From Candidatus Levybacteria bacterium RIFCSPLOWO2_01_FULL_42_15 (lineage in GTDB: Bacteria; Patescibacteriota; Microgenomatia; Levybacterales; UBA12049), in the NCBI GenBank assembly GCA_001784055.1, contig MFOZ01000019.1, positions 15,252 to 79,251 of the forward strand: a DNA stretch of 64,000 bases, given 5' to 3'. Positions 1 through 8,702 of this stretch are shown here, one piece after another. Within the stretch, counting starts at the first letter, position 1; each line of letters opens with the position of its first letter. The translations under genes were made by a program, and so were the position numbers. The notes beneath the pieces were generated by a model. It was not told the origin of the DNA, did no database searches, and saw nothing but the letters and a program-made list of their open reading frames with translations.

Positions 1-166
1 AAGTAGGATGGTTTTCATAGGTATAAATATATCTTACTCAATCCGATATAGTTGTCATATTATATACTATTCGACAATACTATCCATATCCAGCATTCAA
101 AAAATGAATTCCTAACGATCATATATTCTTGATACCTCCTATTCTGTTTAGAAATATTGCTTTTCC

Positions 167-195
167 TTGCAATACAATATTAATTTACATATAAT
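167..195 (+). promoter_or_regulatory. sigma70-type promoter of the first epimerase operon
   Basis: TTGCAA at 167-172 is followed after exactly 17 bases by a perfect TATAAT at 190-195. Transcription would start near 202, giving a leader of about 20 bases before the ATG at 225. No Shine-Dalgarno sequence is seen before that ATG. Bases 1-166 hold no gene I can support. Confidence 0.6.
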
Positions 196-224
196 GTTAT
201 GATGAATTTTTCGTTATTGTTGGT

Positions 225-1181
225 ATGAATATTCTCGTTACGGGCGCTGCTGGTCTATATGGAATTCACTTAGTTGATCAACTGGTCAAGGAAAAGGATG
301 TAAAACATGTCATAGGAATTGATAATTTGTCCCGCGATTTTTTAGTAAAAGATCCATTTATTCAATCGAAAGAAGCAAAAAAGAAATTCAAATTTTATAA
401 AAGAAATTATAGGACGCTTACGTTAAGGGAATTAAACTCTTTTGATCTTGATTTTGTTGTGCATTTGGCAGCATTTATTTCAATTCCTGAATCAATGAAA
501 ATGGAAAAAGCGTATTTTATGAATAATGAGTTTGGTACATTTCAATTAATTCACTTGTTGCATAGAACGGAAAAAAAACCCCATTTTATTTTTGCATCTT
601 CACCTGAAGTATATGGATCTGCAATTTACGCACCAATGGATGAAAAGCACCCGATGCTACCTAGGAGTGTCTATGCAGTAACGAAACTTGCGTCAGAAAA
701 ACACTGTATGGCGATGTATGAATGGTACGGATATCCAATAACGATTATTAGAAATTTTAATACATTCGGTCCTAACCAAAATATCTTCGGAAATGCAGCA
801 GTAGTCTCAAATTTTATTGCACGGTCAGTGCAAGGGAAAAATATTGTTATTCATGGTGATGGGTTACAGACTCGGGATTTTCAATTTATAAAAGATGCCG
901 TAAGAGCATATATTTTGACAATTGTGAACTCAAAAAAAATGGTCGGGAGAATATTAAATATTGGAACAGGTAAACAAACAAGGATTAAAGATCTTGCTGA
1001 AATAATTGTCAAATTAACAAAATCCAAATCAAAAATAAAATATGTACCAACACGAGGGGCCGATTTACGTTCACTACAGGCAGATTATAGTGAAATTCAA
1101 ACACTCGTTGGCTGGAAACCGCGCTATTCTTTAGAAACAGGACTTGAAAAAACAATTGATTGGTTTAAACAAAACATATGA
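225..1181 (+). CDS. NAD-dependent epimerase/dehydratase (extended SDR)
   Basis: This 318-residue protein is an extended short-chain dehydrogenase/reductase acting on a nucleotide sugar, of the UDP-glucose 4-epimerase / GDP-mannose dehydratase type. Residues 3-13 hold the dinucleotide fold (LVTGAAGLYG); the last glycine of GxxGxxG is kept. The catalytic pair is in YAVTK near residue 151, and a substrate-loop RNFNTFGP follows near residue 185. It is the first gene of a plus-strand operon and its TGA overlaps the next ATG (ATGA). The substrate cannot be told from sequence. The second epimerase directly behind it suggests they act one after the other on the same sugar nucleotide. Confidence 0.85.
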   Translation: MNILVTGAAGLYGIHLVDQLVKEKDVKHVIGIDNLSRDFLVKDPFIQSKEAKKKFKFYKRNYRTLTLRELNSFDLDFVVHLAAFISIPESMKMEKAYFMNNEFGTFQLIHLLHRTEKKPHFIFASSPEVYGSAIYAPMDEKHPMLPRSVYAVTKLASEKHCMAMYEWYGYPITIIRNFNTFGPNQNIFGNAAVVSNFIARSVQGKNIVIHGDGLQTRDFQFIKDAVRAYILTIVNSKKMVGRILNIGTGKQTRIKDLAEIIVKLTKSKSKIKYVPTRGADLRSLQADYSEIQTLVGWKPRYSLETGLEKTIDWFKQNI

Positions 1182-2137
1182 AAATATTAGTTACCGGCGG
1201 CGCAGGGTTTATTGGAAGATGGGTTGTAAAAAATCTCCTAGAGAAAAGGCATGATGTATTTATTATCGATAGTTTGGTGCGGGGAAATGAGAATAACCTG
1301 CATGAATTTAAAAAAAAAGCCCATTTTAAAGACTTTTATAAGGTTGATATAACCAATAAAAAAGCCCTCGGAAATATATTTAAAGAAAAATTTGATGTTA
1401 TTTTTCATCTTGCTTCATCTTGCGATGTTGGGCTTAGCATTGATAATCCGACCGAAACTTTTAAAACAGATATTTACGGAACATTTTTACTTCTTGAAGA
1501 AAGCAGAAAATCAAATACAAAATTTGTTTTTGTTAGTACCTGCATGATATATAATATAAACGCGAACATTGCAATAACTGAAGAAAGTCCTACTATGCCT
1601 CGCTCTCCTTATGCAGCGGGAAAACTTGCTAGTGAAGGATTAGTATTGAGTTATCAGCATGCGTATAAACTACCAGTCGTTATCTTGCGGCCTTTTAATA
1701 CATATGGACCGTTTGGGTTATTTGAAAAAGCTCGAGGAGAAGGAGGGGTTATCAATTTATTTTTGAAATGTTTTATACAAAATAATAACTTGCACATTTA
1801 CGGAAGCGGGAAACAGACGAGGGATTTTTTATATGTAGAAAATTGTGCTGAATATATTGTAAGGATTGGACTTTCCAAAAGAGCAGAAGGGGAGATTTTT
1901 AACATAAGCACCGGCCGTGAAACTTCTATCAACGAACTCGCGCGAATTATCTGCAAAGATAAGAGTAGAATAACATACATAAAACATCATCACGAGCAAA
2001 GTGAAATAATGCGTTTATATGGAGATATGGCAAAAGCAAAAAAAATAATTTTACCATCTGTATTAGTGTCTCTTGAAGATGGAATAAAAAAAACGATGAT
2101 GTGGCTTTTGAGAAACCGGCAATATTTAAAAAAATGA
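1178..2137 (+). CDS. NAD-dependent epimerase/dehydratase (extended SDR)
   Basis: The second extended SDR of the operon has 319 residues. It has a canonical N-terminal TGGAGFIG nucleotide-binding motif, a YAAGK catalytic motif near residue 145 and the RPFNTYGP loop near residue 169 typical of sugar-nucleotide 4-epimerases and decarboxylases. It starts inside the stop of the previous gene (ATGA at 1178-1181) and ends in another ATGA overlap with the deacetylase, so the three are probably translationally coupled. It is similar in layout to its upstream neighbour but clearly diverged, so it is not a recent duplicate. The substrate is unknown. Confidence 0.85.
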   Translation: MKILVTGGAGFIGRWVVKNLLEKRHDVFIIDSLVRGNENNLHEFKKKAHFKDFYKVDITNKKALGNIFKEKFDVIFHLASSCDVGLSIDNPTETFKTDIYGTFLLLEESRKSNTKFVFVSTCMIYNINANIAITEESPTMPRSPYAAGKLASEGLVLSYQHAYKLPVVILRPFNTYGPFGLFEKARGEGGVINLFLKCFIQNNNLHIYGSGKQTRDFLYVENCAEYIVRIGLSKRAEGEIFNISTGRETSINELARIICKDKSRITYIKHHHEQSEIMRLYGDMAKAKKIILPSVLVSLEDGIKKTMMWLLRNRQYLKK

Positions 2138-2835
2138 TTAACTTTTCAAAACAAACATTACTTGTTATAGCTCCTCATCCTGATGATGAGGTTTTGAGCT
2201 GCGCAGGTTTGATTGATAAGATAAAAAAATACAATGGCAAGGTGTATGTTCTTATTGTGACAGTTGGCAATCTGGATCAATTGGGGAGAAATAAGAGCGA
2301 TATGAAAATACGTACGAAGGAGGTAGCAGATGCTATGAAGATATTACGTGTTGATGGATTTGAAATAGGGTTGGTCGGTAAGAAATATCATATGAAACTA
2401 GATACGATATCACAAATGGAATTAGTTAATTTGATTGAATCAAAAAGCAGTGTTTCACTTGATACGGTTCGACCGTCAATAGTATGCTTTCCATATATTG
2501 ATTCTTATAATCAAGATCATCGTGCTGTTGCGCAAGCTGCCTTTTCAGCGTTAAGACCCCGCCCAAAAAAGTACAGACATCTTGTTCCTATGGCTCTTAT
2601 GTATGAACATCCGGATATGGCTTGGTCGATGTCTTCATTTAAACCAAACTGCATTGTAGATATTAGTGACCATCTTGACATTAAAATAGAAGCACTACGG
2701 AAATATAAGTCGCAGCAACATAGAGATCCTCACATTATGAGTGCTGAAAATGTGAGAAGGATTGCTCAAATCCGAGGGAGCGAGATAGGTGTTAGTGCAG
2801 GTGAAGCATTTATGCAGATGCGACTTATTATATAG
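2134..2835 (+). CDS. PIG-L family N-deacetylase
   Basis: This is a 233-residue zinc-dependent deacetylase of the PIG-L/LmbE family, which removes acetyl groups from N-acetylated sugars (GlcNAc-PI, bacillithiol and mycothiol precursors, glycan GlcNAc). The metal-binding PHPDDE motif is at residues 14-19 and the second metal ligand lies in a DHRAV motif near residue 130. I place the start at the ATG at 2134, which makes an ATGA overlap with the upstream epimerase; an in-frame GTG at 2101 would add 11 unconserved residues. In this context a sugar-nucleotide or lipid-linked HexNAc is the likely substrate. Confidence 0.85.
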   Translation: MINFSKQTLLVIAPHPDDEVLSCAGLIDKIKKYNGKVYVLIVTVGNLDQLGRNKSDMKIRTKEVADAMKILRVDGFEIGLVGKKYHMKLDTISQMELVNLIESKSSVSLDTVRPSIVCFPYIDSYNQDHRAVAQAAFSALRPRPKKYRHLVPMALMYEHPDMAWSMSSFKPNCIVDISDHLDIKIEALRKYKSQQHRDPHIMSAENVRRIAQIRGSEIGVSAGEAFMQMRLII

Positions 2836-2869
2836 CCAGTTATTTTTTATACTGATTTGGTTTCTTCTA

Positions 2870-2878
2870 TGGTATAAT
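2870..2878 (+). promoter_or_regulatory. extended -10 promoter, probable leaderless start
   Basis: TGGTATAAT is a perfect extended -10 (TGn plus TATAAT at 2873-2878). It ends 9 bases before the ATG at 2888, so transcription should begin at or within a few bases of the start codon. No good -35 is visible, as expected for an extended -10 promoter. Confidence 0.6.
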
Positions 2879-2887
2879 CCATAAATT

Positions 2888-3946
2888 ATGAGGCAAAATA
2901 AACCCGAAATTAAAAAACAAATTCGCTTATTGCTTACTAGCTCGCGCGGATATATAAATCTCGGAAGAATAGAATCCCTAAGGAATAACTCCCAATACGA
3001 TTTTTATATAGTTGGAGTAGATATTTTTGGAGATAAATATAAACTGCCGATTCTTGATGAACAAATTCAGATTCCGGCAGATAATGAAAGAAAATATATA
3101 GGAATGATAAAAAAAATAACTACAGAGAAAATGATAGATGTAATTCTACCCGCTTCTGATGCTGAAGTAGAAATAATTTCTAAAAATAAAAAGTTACTAA
3201 AAAAAATGGGAGTAGGAACGGTTTGCTCTTCTTATTTAGTAACCCATAGCGCTGTAAACAAAGCAAATATGTTGCTTTTTCTCAAAGAAAAAAAAGTAGA
3301 CGTACCGAAGTTTTTCATCCCAGAATCAATAAAGGAACTTATTCTGGCCGCAAAAAAACTTGGATATCCAAAAAAGCCTATTATTATAAAGCCCGCCTTT
3401 GCAAGTGGCAATCGGGGAGTGTGGTTGATAAAAGAGAATTTTAGTAAAGAACTATTGCATTCACGCGGAATTCCTCGTATCTCAATTGATGAATTTGTCA
3501 AGCAAGTTGGAAAACTTAAGCATTTTCCAAAAATAGTTCTTATGGAATATCTTTCTGGAGATGAATACAGCGTAGACGGATTAGGCGAAAAAGGAAATCC
3601 GATTTATGTTATTCCCAGAGTAAGGGTTTCTCCGTTGCCGGGATATTCGCAAGAAGCCCTAATCCATGAAAATAAAGAAGTCAAAGAATATGTAGAACAG
3701 ATATGCAGGGCATTTGGTTTTGATTCAATATTTAATGTTCAATTAAAGTATGGCGAAGATGGAAAACCAAAAGTTTACGAGATAAATCCTCGGATTTCAG
3801 CAACAGCAGTTGCCAATACTGCAGCAGGAGTTGATCTTTTACTCTTCAGTATTCTTAAGGAGTTAAAGATTACTTACCCAAAAAATATACAACCCAAGAA
3901 AATTCGTATGATACGATTTTGGAAAGAATTTTATACAGATAATTAA
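2888..3946 (+). CDS. ATP-grasp domain ligase
   Basis: This 352-residue protein belongs to the ATP-grasp superfamily, which joins a carboxylate to an amine or thiol through an acyl-phosphate. The order is an N-terminal pre-ATP-grasp fold (residues about 10-115), the ATP-binding lysine in IIIKPAFASGNRGV (about 160-175), and the magnesium-binding EINPRIS (about 297-303). It resembles the ATP-grasp half of carbamoyl-phosphate synthase but stands alone, so it is more likely an amino-acid or peptide-like ligase that decorates the glycan. It has its own promoter and sits 4 bases before the thiamine enzyme gene, implying co-transcription. The substrate is unknown. Confidence 0.75.
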   Translation: MRQNKPEIKKQIRLLLTSSRGYINLGRIESLRNNSQYDFYIVGVDIFGDKYKLPILDEQIQIPADNERKYIGMIKKITTEKMIDVILPASDAEVEIISKNKKLLKKMGVGTVCSSYLVTHSAVNKANMLLFLKEKKVDVPKFFIPESIKELILAAKKLGYPKKPIIIKPAFASGNRGVWLIKENFSKELLHSRGIPRISIDEFVKQVGKLKHFPKIVLMEYLSGDEYSVDGLGEKGNPIYVIPRVRVSPLPGYSQEALIHENKEVKEYVEQICRAFGFDSIFNVQLKYGEDGKPKVYEINPRISATAVANTAAGVDLLLFSILKELKITYPKNIQPKKIRMIRFWKEFYTDN

Positions 3947-3950
3947 ATAT

Positions 3951-5555
3951 ATGCCTCAACATGCAGCAGATCTGTTTTTTGCTATCCTAAAGTCTTATGG
4001 AGTAAGGCAAATTTTTGGAATTCCCGGCGACGAATTAGAAATTTTTGATGCATTAGCCCATAGCGGTATTGAATTTATAACTACAAGGCATGAACAGGCA
4101 GCAGCATTTATGGCTGAGGCAGTTGGTAAGGCTTTATCCGAACCTGCAGTTTGTATATCAACCCTTGGTCCCGGGGCAACAAATCTTGTTACTGGTGTTG
4201 CAGACGCATATCAGAATAGAGTTCCCATGTTGGTTCTTTCAGGTCAATTGGAAAGAAAATTCCATAAGAATCATCCGCATGCGCATCAGTATATAAACTT
4301 ATCTCGGTTATTCGCACCGATAACAAAAGCGACATATACTATCTCGAGTATTTCTTCAATGCAAGGAACAATTGATAAGGCTTTACAGATCGCAGGAGAA
4401 GGAATACAGGGTCCCGTTCATATTACTCTTCCAATAGATGTTATGGAACAAGAGGTTCGTGGAGTATTTATAAAGAAAAAAAATCCACAGATAAAACCTA
4501 ATACAATTAGCCCAAGCTTAATTAATAACTATGCAGAATTACTACTCAATTCTTCTTATCCAGTAGCATTTTTAGGAAATAAAGGCAATAACATAGATAT
4601 ATCTTTTAGAAATATACTGCAAAAATCACACATCCCTGTCATGACATCTTTTATGGGAAAAGGTAGCTTTTCCGAGAAAGAAAGTATGTCGCTGGGGACA
4701 GTTAGTAGACATCTCAATGATCAACTTGCTCAACTTGTAAAAAAAGCAGATCTTATGTTAGTTGTTGATTATGATTATATTGAAGGTGTACAGCCAAAGA
4801 TGTTTAAAAATAAGAAGATAATCTACATTAATTCATATTCAGCGAAAGAGGATGCATTACTTTATCCGGTTTGCGAAATAATAGGACATATAGATTCTGT
4901 TACAAAATGTTTAGCACAAGAGATGAAACATATTTCCTATTCAACAAAGTGGAATGAGGCTGAAATAATTGAAGTAAAGAGAAAACGTTATCAGCAAATA
5001 CTTAATAGTCAACAGATGAATAGTGTTCCATTTAATCCTTTTAGGGTAATGCAGGTATTACAACAAATTACCACTGGTGATGAGGTCATGGTGTCCGATG
5101 TTGGCAATCATAAGCAAGTATTAGGGTTAGGGTATGATGTTTGTAAGCCACATCATATTCATTTTTCCAATGGACTATCCAGTATGGGATTTTCATTGCC
5201 ATTTGCTGCAGGGTTGCGATTTACTCTACCTAATGATAAAACAATAATTTCAATTAACGGAGATGGTGGTTTTTTAATGAATGTACAGGAACTGGAAACG
5301 ATAAGAAGATATAACCTTAATATAAAAATAATCATTTTTGTTGATAATGCTTTCGGTATGATCAAATCTAATCTTCTTGCAAAATATAAGAGAGTCAAAA
5401 ATTTAGATTTTACTAATCCGGACTTTCACTATCTAGCAAGAAGTTTTGATTTTCCTTATTTCACAGTTTCAAAGAAAGGGACGATAAAAAAGATAGTACG
5501 CAAATTTTTAAATACAGAAGGAACTGCAATATTAACGATTCCAGTAAAATATTAA
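3951..5555 (+). CDS. thiamine-diphosphate enzyme, acetolactate synthase family
   Basis: This 534-residue ThDP enzyme has the three-domain layout of acetolactate synthase, pyruvate oxidase and YerE. The N-terminal pyrimidine-binding domain has the activating glutamate in TTRHEQAA (about residue 47). A middle domain follows, and the C-terminal domain has the ThDP/Mg motif starting GDGGF (about 437) and ending in DNAFG. Ordinary branched-chain amino acid genes are absent: the neighbours are an ATP-grasp ligase, a HAD phosphatase and sugar-nucleotide enzymes. In such clusters this family can add a two-carbon unit to a keto-sugar, as YerE does in yersiniose synthesis. That role is inference; a 2-oxoacid decarboxylase is the main alternative. 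Confidence 0.8.
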   Translation: MPQHAADLFFAILKSYGVRQIFGIPGDELEIFDALAHSGIEFITTRHEQAAAFMAEAVGKALSEPAVCISTLGPGATNLVTGVADAYQNRVPMLVLSGQLERKFHKNHPHAHQYINLSRLFAPITKATYTISSISSMQGTIDKALQIAGEGIQGPVHITLPIDVMEQEVRGVFIKKKNPQIKPNTISPSLINNYAELLLNSSYPVAFLGNKGNNIDISFRNILQKSHIPVMTSFMGKGSFSEKESMSLGTVSRHLNDQLAQLVKKADLMLVVDYDYIEGVQPKMFKNKKIIYINSYSAKEDALLYPVCEIIGHIDSVTKCLAQEMKHISYSTKWNEAEIIEVKRKRYQQILNSQQMNSVPFNPFRVMQVLQQITTGDEVMVSDVGNHKQVLGLGYDVCKPHHIHFSNGLSSMGFSLPFAAGLRFTLPNDKTIISINGDGGFLMNVQELETIRRYNLNIKIIIFVDNAFGMIKSNLLAKYKRVKNLDFTNPDFHYLARSFDFPYFTVSKKGTIKKIVRKFLNTEGTAILTIPVKY

Positions 5556-5597
5556 TTGTAATGCCTCGCAAGCAAATTGCAAGAGCGCACAAGTTAT

Positions 5598-6281
5598 ATG
5601 CTTAAAGTGGTTGCTTTTGATCTTGATGACACACTGTATCCAGAAGACCTTTATGTACAAGGTGGTTTGCATGCAGTTGCCTCCTATATAGAGCACACAT
5701 TCAAAATTAATCGTAATCTTATTTACAAACAATTACTTGCCGCAAAAGATAAGAATCCAAGAGACAAGGTTTTTGATACGGTACTATCTAAATATAACTT
5801 CTATAATTCCTTTATTACCGAAGATTTGATTCGAAAGTACCGATCTCAAGCGTTGTCCATTACATTATATCCGGGTGTTAAAAAATTACTGGATTCTCTT
5901 AAAAAGAAGTATGTTCTTGCTCTTATAACTGATGGGTTAACTGTTGTGCAGATGAAAAAAATAAAACATCTTAAAATAGACACATATTTTAATTACATAT
6001 ATTGTACTCAAGATGAAGGAGTTCAAGAAGGAAAACCGGATACTAAATTTTTCCAAAAACTGCTTGATGATGCTTCTATATCATCGCTAGAGGCAATTTA
6101 TATTGGCAATGATCCCCAGAAAGATTTTCTTGGGCCAAAGAAGTTAGGAATAAGAACGATTCGCGTATTGCAAGGGAGATATGGAGGAGAAGAAGTGATA
6201 TCTGGGGCGGAGCCCACTTTTACGATACAAAAGATTAAAAATGTAGAAAAACTGCTTAACGATATTAAAAATGAGGACTAG
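5598..6281 (+). CDS. HAD superfamily hydrolase
   Basis: This 227-residue haloacid-dehalogenase-type phosphatase has motif I DLDDTLYP at residues 8-15 (nucleophile and acid/base aspartates), motif II in ITDG near residue 113, a conserved lysine in GKPD, and motif IV in IGNDPQKD near residue 170. I choose the ATG at 5598; an in-frame TTG at 5577 would add seven residues before the fold. It lies 42 bases after the ThDP enzyme and ends the plus-strand group, facing the rmlD operon. It may dephosphorylate a sugar phosphate made nearby, but the family is too broad to be specific. Confidence 0.8.
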   Translation: MLKVVAFDLDDTLYPEDLYVQGGLHAVASYIEHTFKINRNLIYKQLLAAKDKNPRDKVFDTVLSKYNFYNSFITEDLIRKYRSQALSITLYPGVKKLLDSLKKKYVLALITDGLTVVQMKKIKHLKIDTYFNYIYCTQDEGVQEGKPDTKFFQKLLDDASISSLEAIYIGNDPQKDFLGPKKLGIRTIRVLQGRYGGEEVISGAEPTFTIQKIKNVEKLLNDIKNED

Positions 6282-6304
6282 GAAGAAAATAATAGTACAG
6301 AAAA

Positions 6305-7186
6305 TTATATGTAGTCTTTTTCAATGAGGTAGTTTTTGAGTCCAATGTGCCAATCAGGCATTATATTTAGATTTAGATTTTTAAGGTTCTCATTTCCTAG
6401 AACGGAATAAAGTGGCCGTTTGGCCGGCGTATAATATTCTTTTGAAGTAATAGGTATAAGATGCACCTTTGTATTTGTAATTTTAAAAATTTCCTTGGCA
6501 AATGTATACCATGAGCATTCTCCAAGTGCAGAAGCATGATAGATGCCATAGCTGTCGGTTTTTATGAGTTTATGTATTTGTTTGGCTAAATCAACTGTAT
6601 AGGTGGGTGCCAAAAACTGATCATTAACTACTCGTACATTCATCTTCTCGTGTGCGAATTTTAACATTGTTTCAACAAAGTTTCCACCTTTTAACGAAGA
6701 GCCTTTAAGACCAAAAAGACCGCTTGATCGCAAGATAAAATATTTTTTACATATATATCTTGTAAAATATTCGCCCGTGAGCTTGGATAAACCATAGACG
6801 TTTAAAGGGCCTGGCGAATCAGTTTCTTTATAGGGAGTAGTTTTCTTTCTATCCAAGCCAAAGACATAATCAGTGCTGATGTAAACGAGCACACTATTTT
6901 GTTGCGAGCAATATTCTGCAAGATTTTTCTGGGCAAAAGCATTTATAAGGAATGCTTTTTCAAGATTAGTTTCGCAATCATTAACTCGATGGTAGGCAGC
7001 AGTATTAATTACGATATCTGGTTTAATGCGATTAATGACCTGATTTATTGTATTCTTATCCACAATATCAATATCCTTGTGAGTCAAAGGGAAAAGCTGT
7101 ATATCGGAGTCTTTGCTAAAAACCTTTATCAAATCAGTTCCAAGCTGTCCATTTGCTCCAATAACAGCGATGCGTAATTTACTCAT
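6305..7186 (-). CDS. rmlD: dTDP-4-dehydrorhamnose reductase (RmlD)
   Basis: This enzyme reduces the 4-keto group of dTDP-4-keto-6-deoxy-hexose with NAD(P)H, the last step of dTDP-L-rhamnose synthesis. The 293-residue protein has the typical RmlD opening (IGANGQLGTDL, residues 8-18), a STDYVFG motif near residue 104 and YGLSK catalytic residues near 131-135; length is normal. It is the last gene of the five-gene minus-strand operon and overlaps the acetyltransferase by 8 bases. rmlA and rmlB are not in the window. With a C-methyltransferase and another epimerase in the same operon, the product may be a modified 6-deoxysugar rather than plain rhamnose. Confidence 0.88.
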   Translation of the reverse strand: MSKLRIAVIGANGQLGTDLIKVFSKDSDIQLFPLTHKDIDIVDKNTINQVINRIKPDIVINTAAYHRVNDCETNLEKAFLINAFAQKNLAEYCSQQNSVLVYISTDYVFGLDRKKTTPYKETDSPGPLNVYGLSKLTGEYFTRYICKKYFILRSSGLFGLKGSSLKGGNFVETMLKFAHEKMNVRVVNDQFLAPTYTVDLAKQIHKLIKTDSYGIYHASALGECSWYTFAKEIFKITNTKVHLIPITSKEYYTPAKRPLYSVLGNENLKNLNLNIMPDWHIGLKNYLIEKDYI

Positions 7187-7739
7187 GTTTTTTTAAGACT
7201 TTAGCGGGAACACCTCCTACTACGGTATTTGCTGGAACATCTTTTACAACCACAGCATTTGCACCTATTATGGCATTATCACCAATAACGACGTCTCCAA
7301 TAACTTTTGCTCCTGTACATATTGTTACATTTTTCCCAATTTTGGCACCTATAGATCCCGGATAAACATTTGTTCCCACCATTAAAGGACCAAAAAGAGT
7401 AAGATTCTCTCCTGATGAGGCTGTATGCGTAATAATAATTCCTCGATAATGTAAATAAAAACCTTTTCCAATTATAACACGTGGATGAATATGAATGTCA
7501 AAAATGAAATAATTTATATAGAAATAGATTGGATATAAGACATATCCTAAATATCGAATAATGAAGAATTCATGGTTGTATAGATATTGCTCGATCCGGT
7601 ACATGCAGATAAAAAGCATATTTGGATTATGAAATAAAATAGCAAATTTGAGAAAAATGTTTTTTTGTTTTTTGCCTAGATCGTGGGCATAGAAGAATCT
7701 TTTCCAGTCAGCGGCAATAACAGAAAATACTAAAATCAT
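7179..7739 (-). CDS. CysE-like hexapeptide-repeat acetyltransferase
   Basis: This 186-residue acyltransferase has a left-handed beta-helix C-terminal half built of hexapeptide repeats (for example IGKNVT, IGDVVI, IGDNAI, IGANAV) and ends in the GGVPAKVLKK signature of serine acetyltransferase-like enzymes. The N-terminal half is helical and hydrophobic. A catalytic histidine is likely in YLHYRGI or ITHTAS (about residues 109-122). In a deoxysugar operon it probably O- or N-acetylates a sugar; cysteine synthesis is less likely because no cysK is near. Confidence 0.75.
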   Translation of the reverse strand: MILVFSVIAADWKRFFYAHDLGKKQKNIFLKFAILFHNPNMLFICMYRIEQYLYNHEFFIIRYLGYVLYPIYFYINYFIFDIHIHPRVIIGKGFYLHYRGIIITHTASSGENLTLFGPLMVGTNVYPGSIGAKIGKNVTICTGAKVIGDVVIGDNAIIGANAVVVKDVPANTVVGGVPAKVLKKHE

Positions 7740-7754
7740 AGATAGTCCTTTTCG

Positions 7755-8702
7755 TCAAGGTAATTTCTTAACCAAATCAATAATTGTTTCTTCAATTGTT
7801 ATCTTTGGCGTAAATCCAAGCACATTTTTTGCTTTTGTGGTTATTATTCGATAAGATCGATCTTTTCTATCGTCTTGTTCAAAAATGATTTTTGGATGTA
7901 TGGAAAAATGTTTCACCATGGTCTCTTGTACTAACGAAGTAATATCTCGAACTCGAAAATTACCGAATCCAATATTGAATATTTGTCGTGCTATATTTTG
8001 TTTTGGTGCGGTTAGTGTCTTGTAATATGCTCTAGCTACGTCGTCAATGTTTATCAGCGGCCTCCACTGAAAACCTTTACAATAGACTCGAATATATCCA
8101 TTTTTAAGTACACTTCTTACCATAGCATTGACAACAAGATCAAAGCGCATATTTGGTGAATAACCCAAAACAGTCGCCTTTCTAAAAATAACAACACAAA
8201 AATTTTTATCTGCTAACTCTAGAAGTTTTATTTCAGCGTTATGTTTTGAAGTGGCATAATGTCCTAACGGGGTTATAGATTCTTGTTCGTTTTTGGGACC
8301 ATCTTCTTTATCTATACCTTTATCGTATAAGGACGAGCTCGATGCAAAAATAAAGCGCTTAACATTCAATTCTTTTGCCTTTTGTGCAAGAGCAATAGTA
8401 GCAAGTGTATTTACCTTTTTTGTTTCGTTTGGATCTTTATCAGAAGATGTTTCATTAGAAAACGCTGCTAAATGTATAATTGCAAAGATATTCTTAAGTA
8501 GCATAGGTTCTATTTTCCTAATGTCGTTTTGTATATATTCAAATTTTTTTTTGCATTGTCGAGGAATTGGTCCGGTAAAAGGGAGAATGTCGATTACGCG
8601 TACAGATAAGCCTTTTTTTAACAAATAGCTTACTAAAATTGATCCGACGTATCCAGATCCACCGGTAATAAGAATCTTTTGTTGAGCTTGTGAAGTCTTC
8701 AC
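7755..8702 (-). CDS. NAD-dependent epimerase/dehydratase (extended SDR)
   Basis: This 315-residue extended SDR has ITGGSGYVGS at residues 10-19, an SSSSLYD segment near residue 122 and the YATSK catalytic motif near residue 150. It overlaps the stop of the upstream C-methyltransferase gene by 4 bases and lies 15 bases before the acetyltransferase. It probably reduces, epimerises or dehydrates a dTDP-4-keto-deoxysugar made in this operon. It is not close to the two epimerases at 225-2137. Confidence 0.82.
   Translation of the reverse strand: MKTSQAQQKILITGGSGYVGSILVSYLLKKGLSVRVIDILPFTGPIPRQCKKKFEYIQNDIRKIEPMLLKNIFAIIHLAAFSNETSSDKDPNETKKVNTLATIALAQKAKELNVKRFIFASSSSLYDKGIDKEDGPKNEQESITPLGHYATSKHNAEIKLLELADKNFCVVIFRKATVLGYSPNMRFDLVVNAMVRSVLKNGYIRVYCKGFQWRPLINIDDVARAYYKTLTAPKQNIARQIFNIGFGNFRVRDITSLVQETMVKHFSIHPKIIFEQDDRKDRSYRIITTKAKNVLGFTPKITIEETIIDLVKKLP

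Noticed and set aside
1..224. A gene or RNA at the left edge
   Set aside because: No frame of useful length, no tRNA-like fold and no recognisable remnant; only the promoter at 167-195 can be supported.
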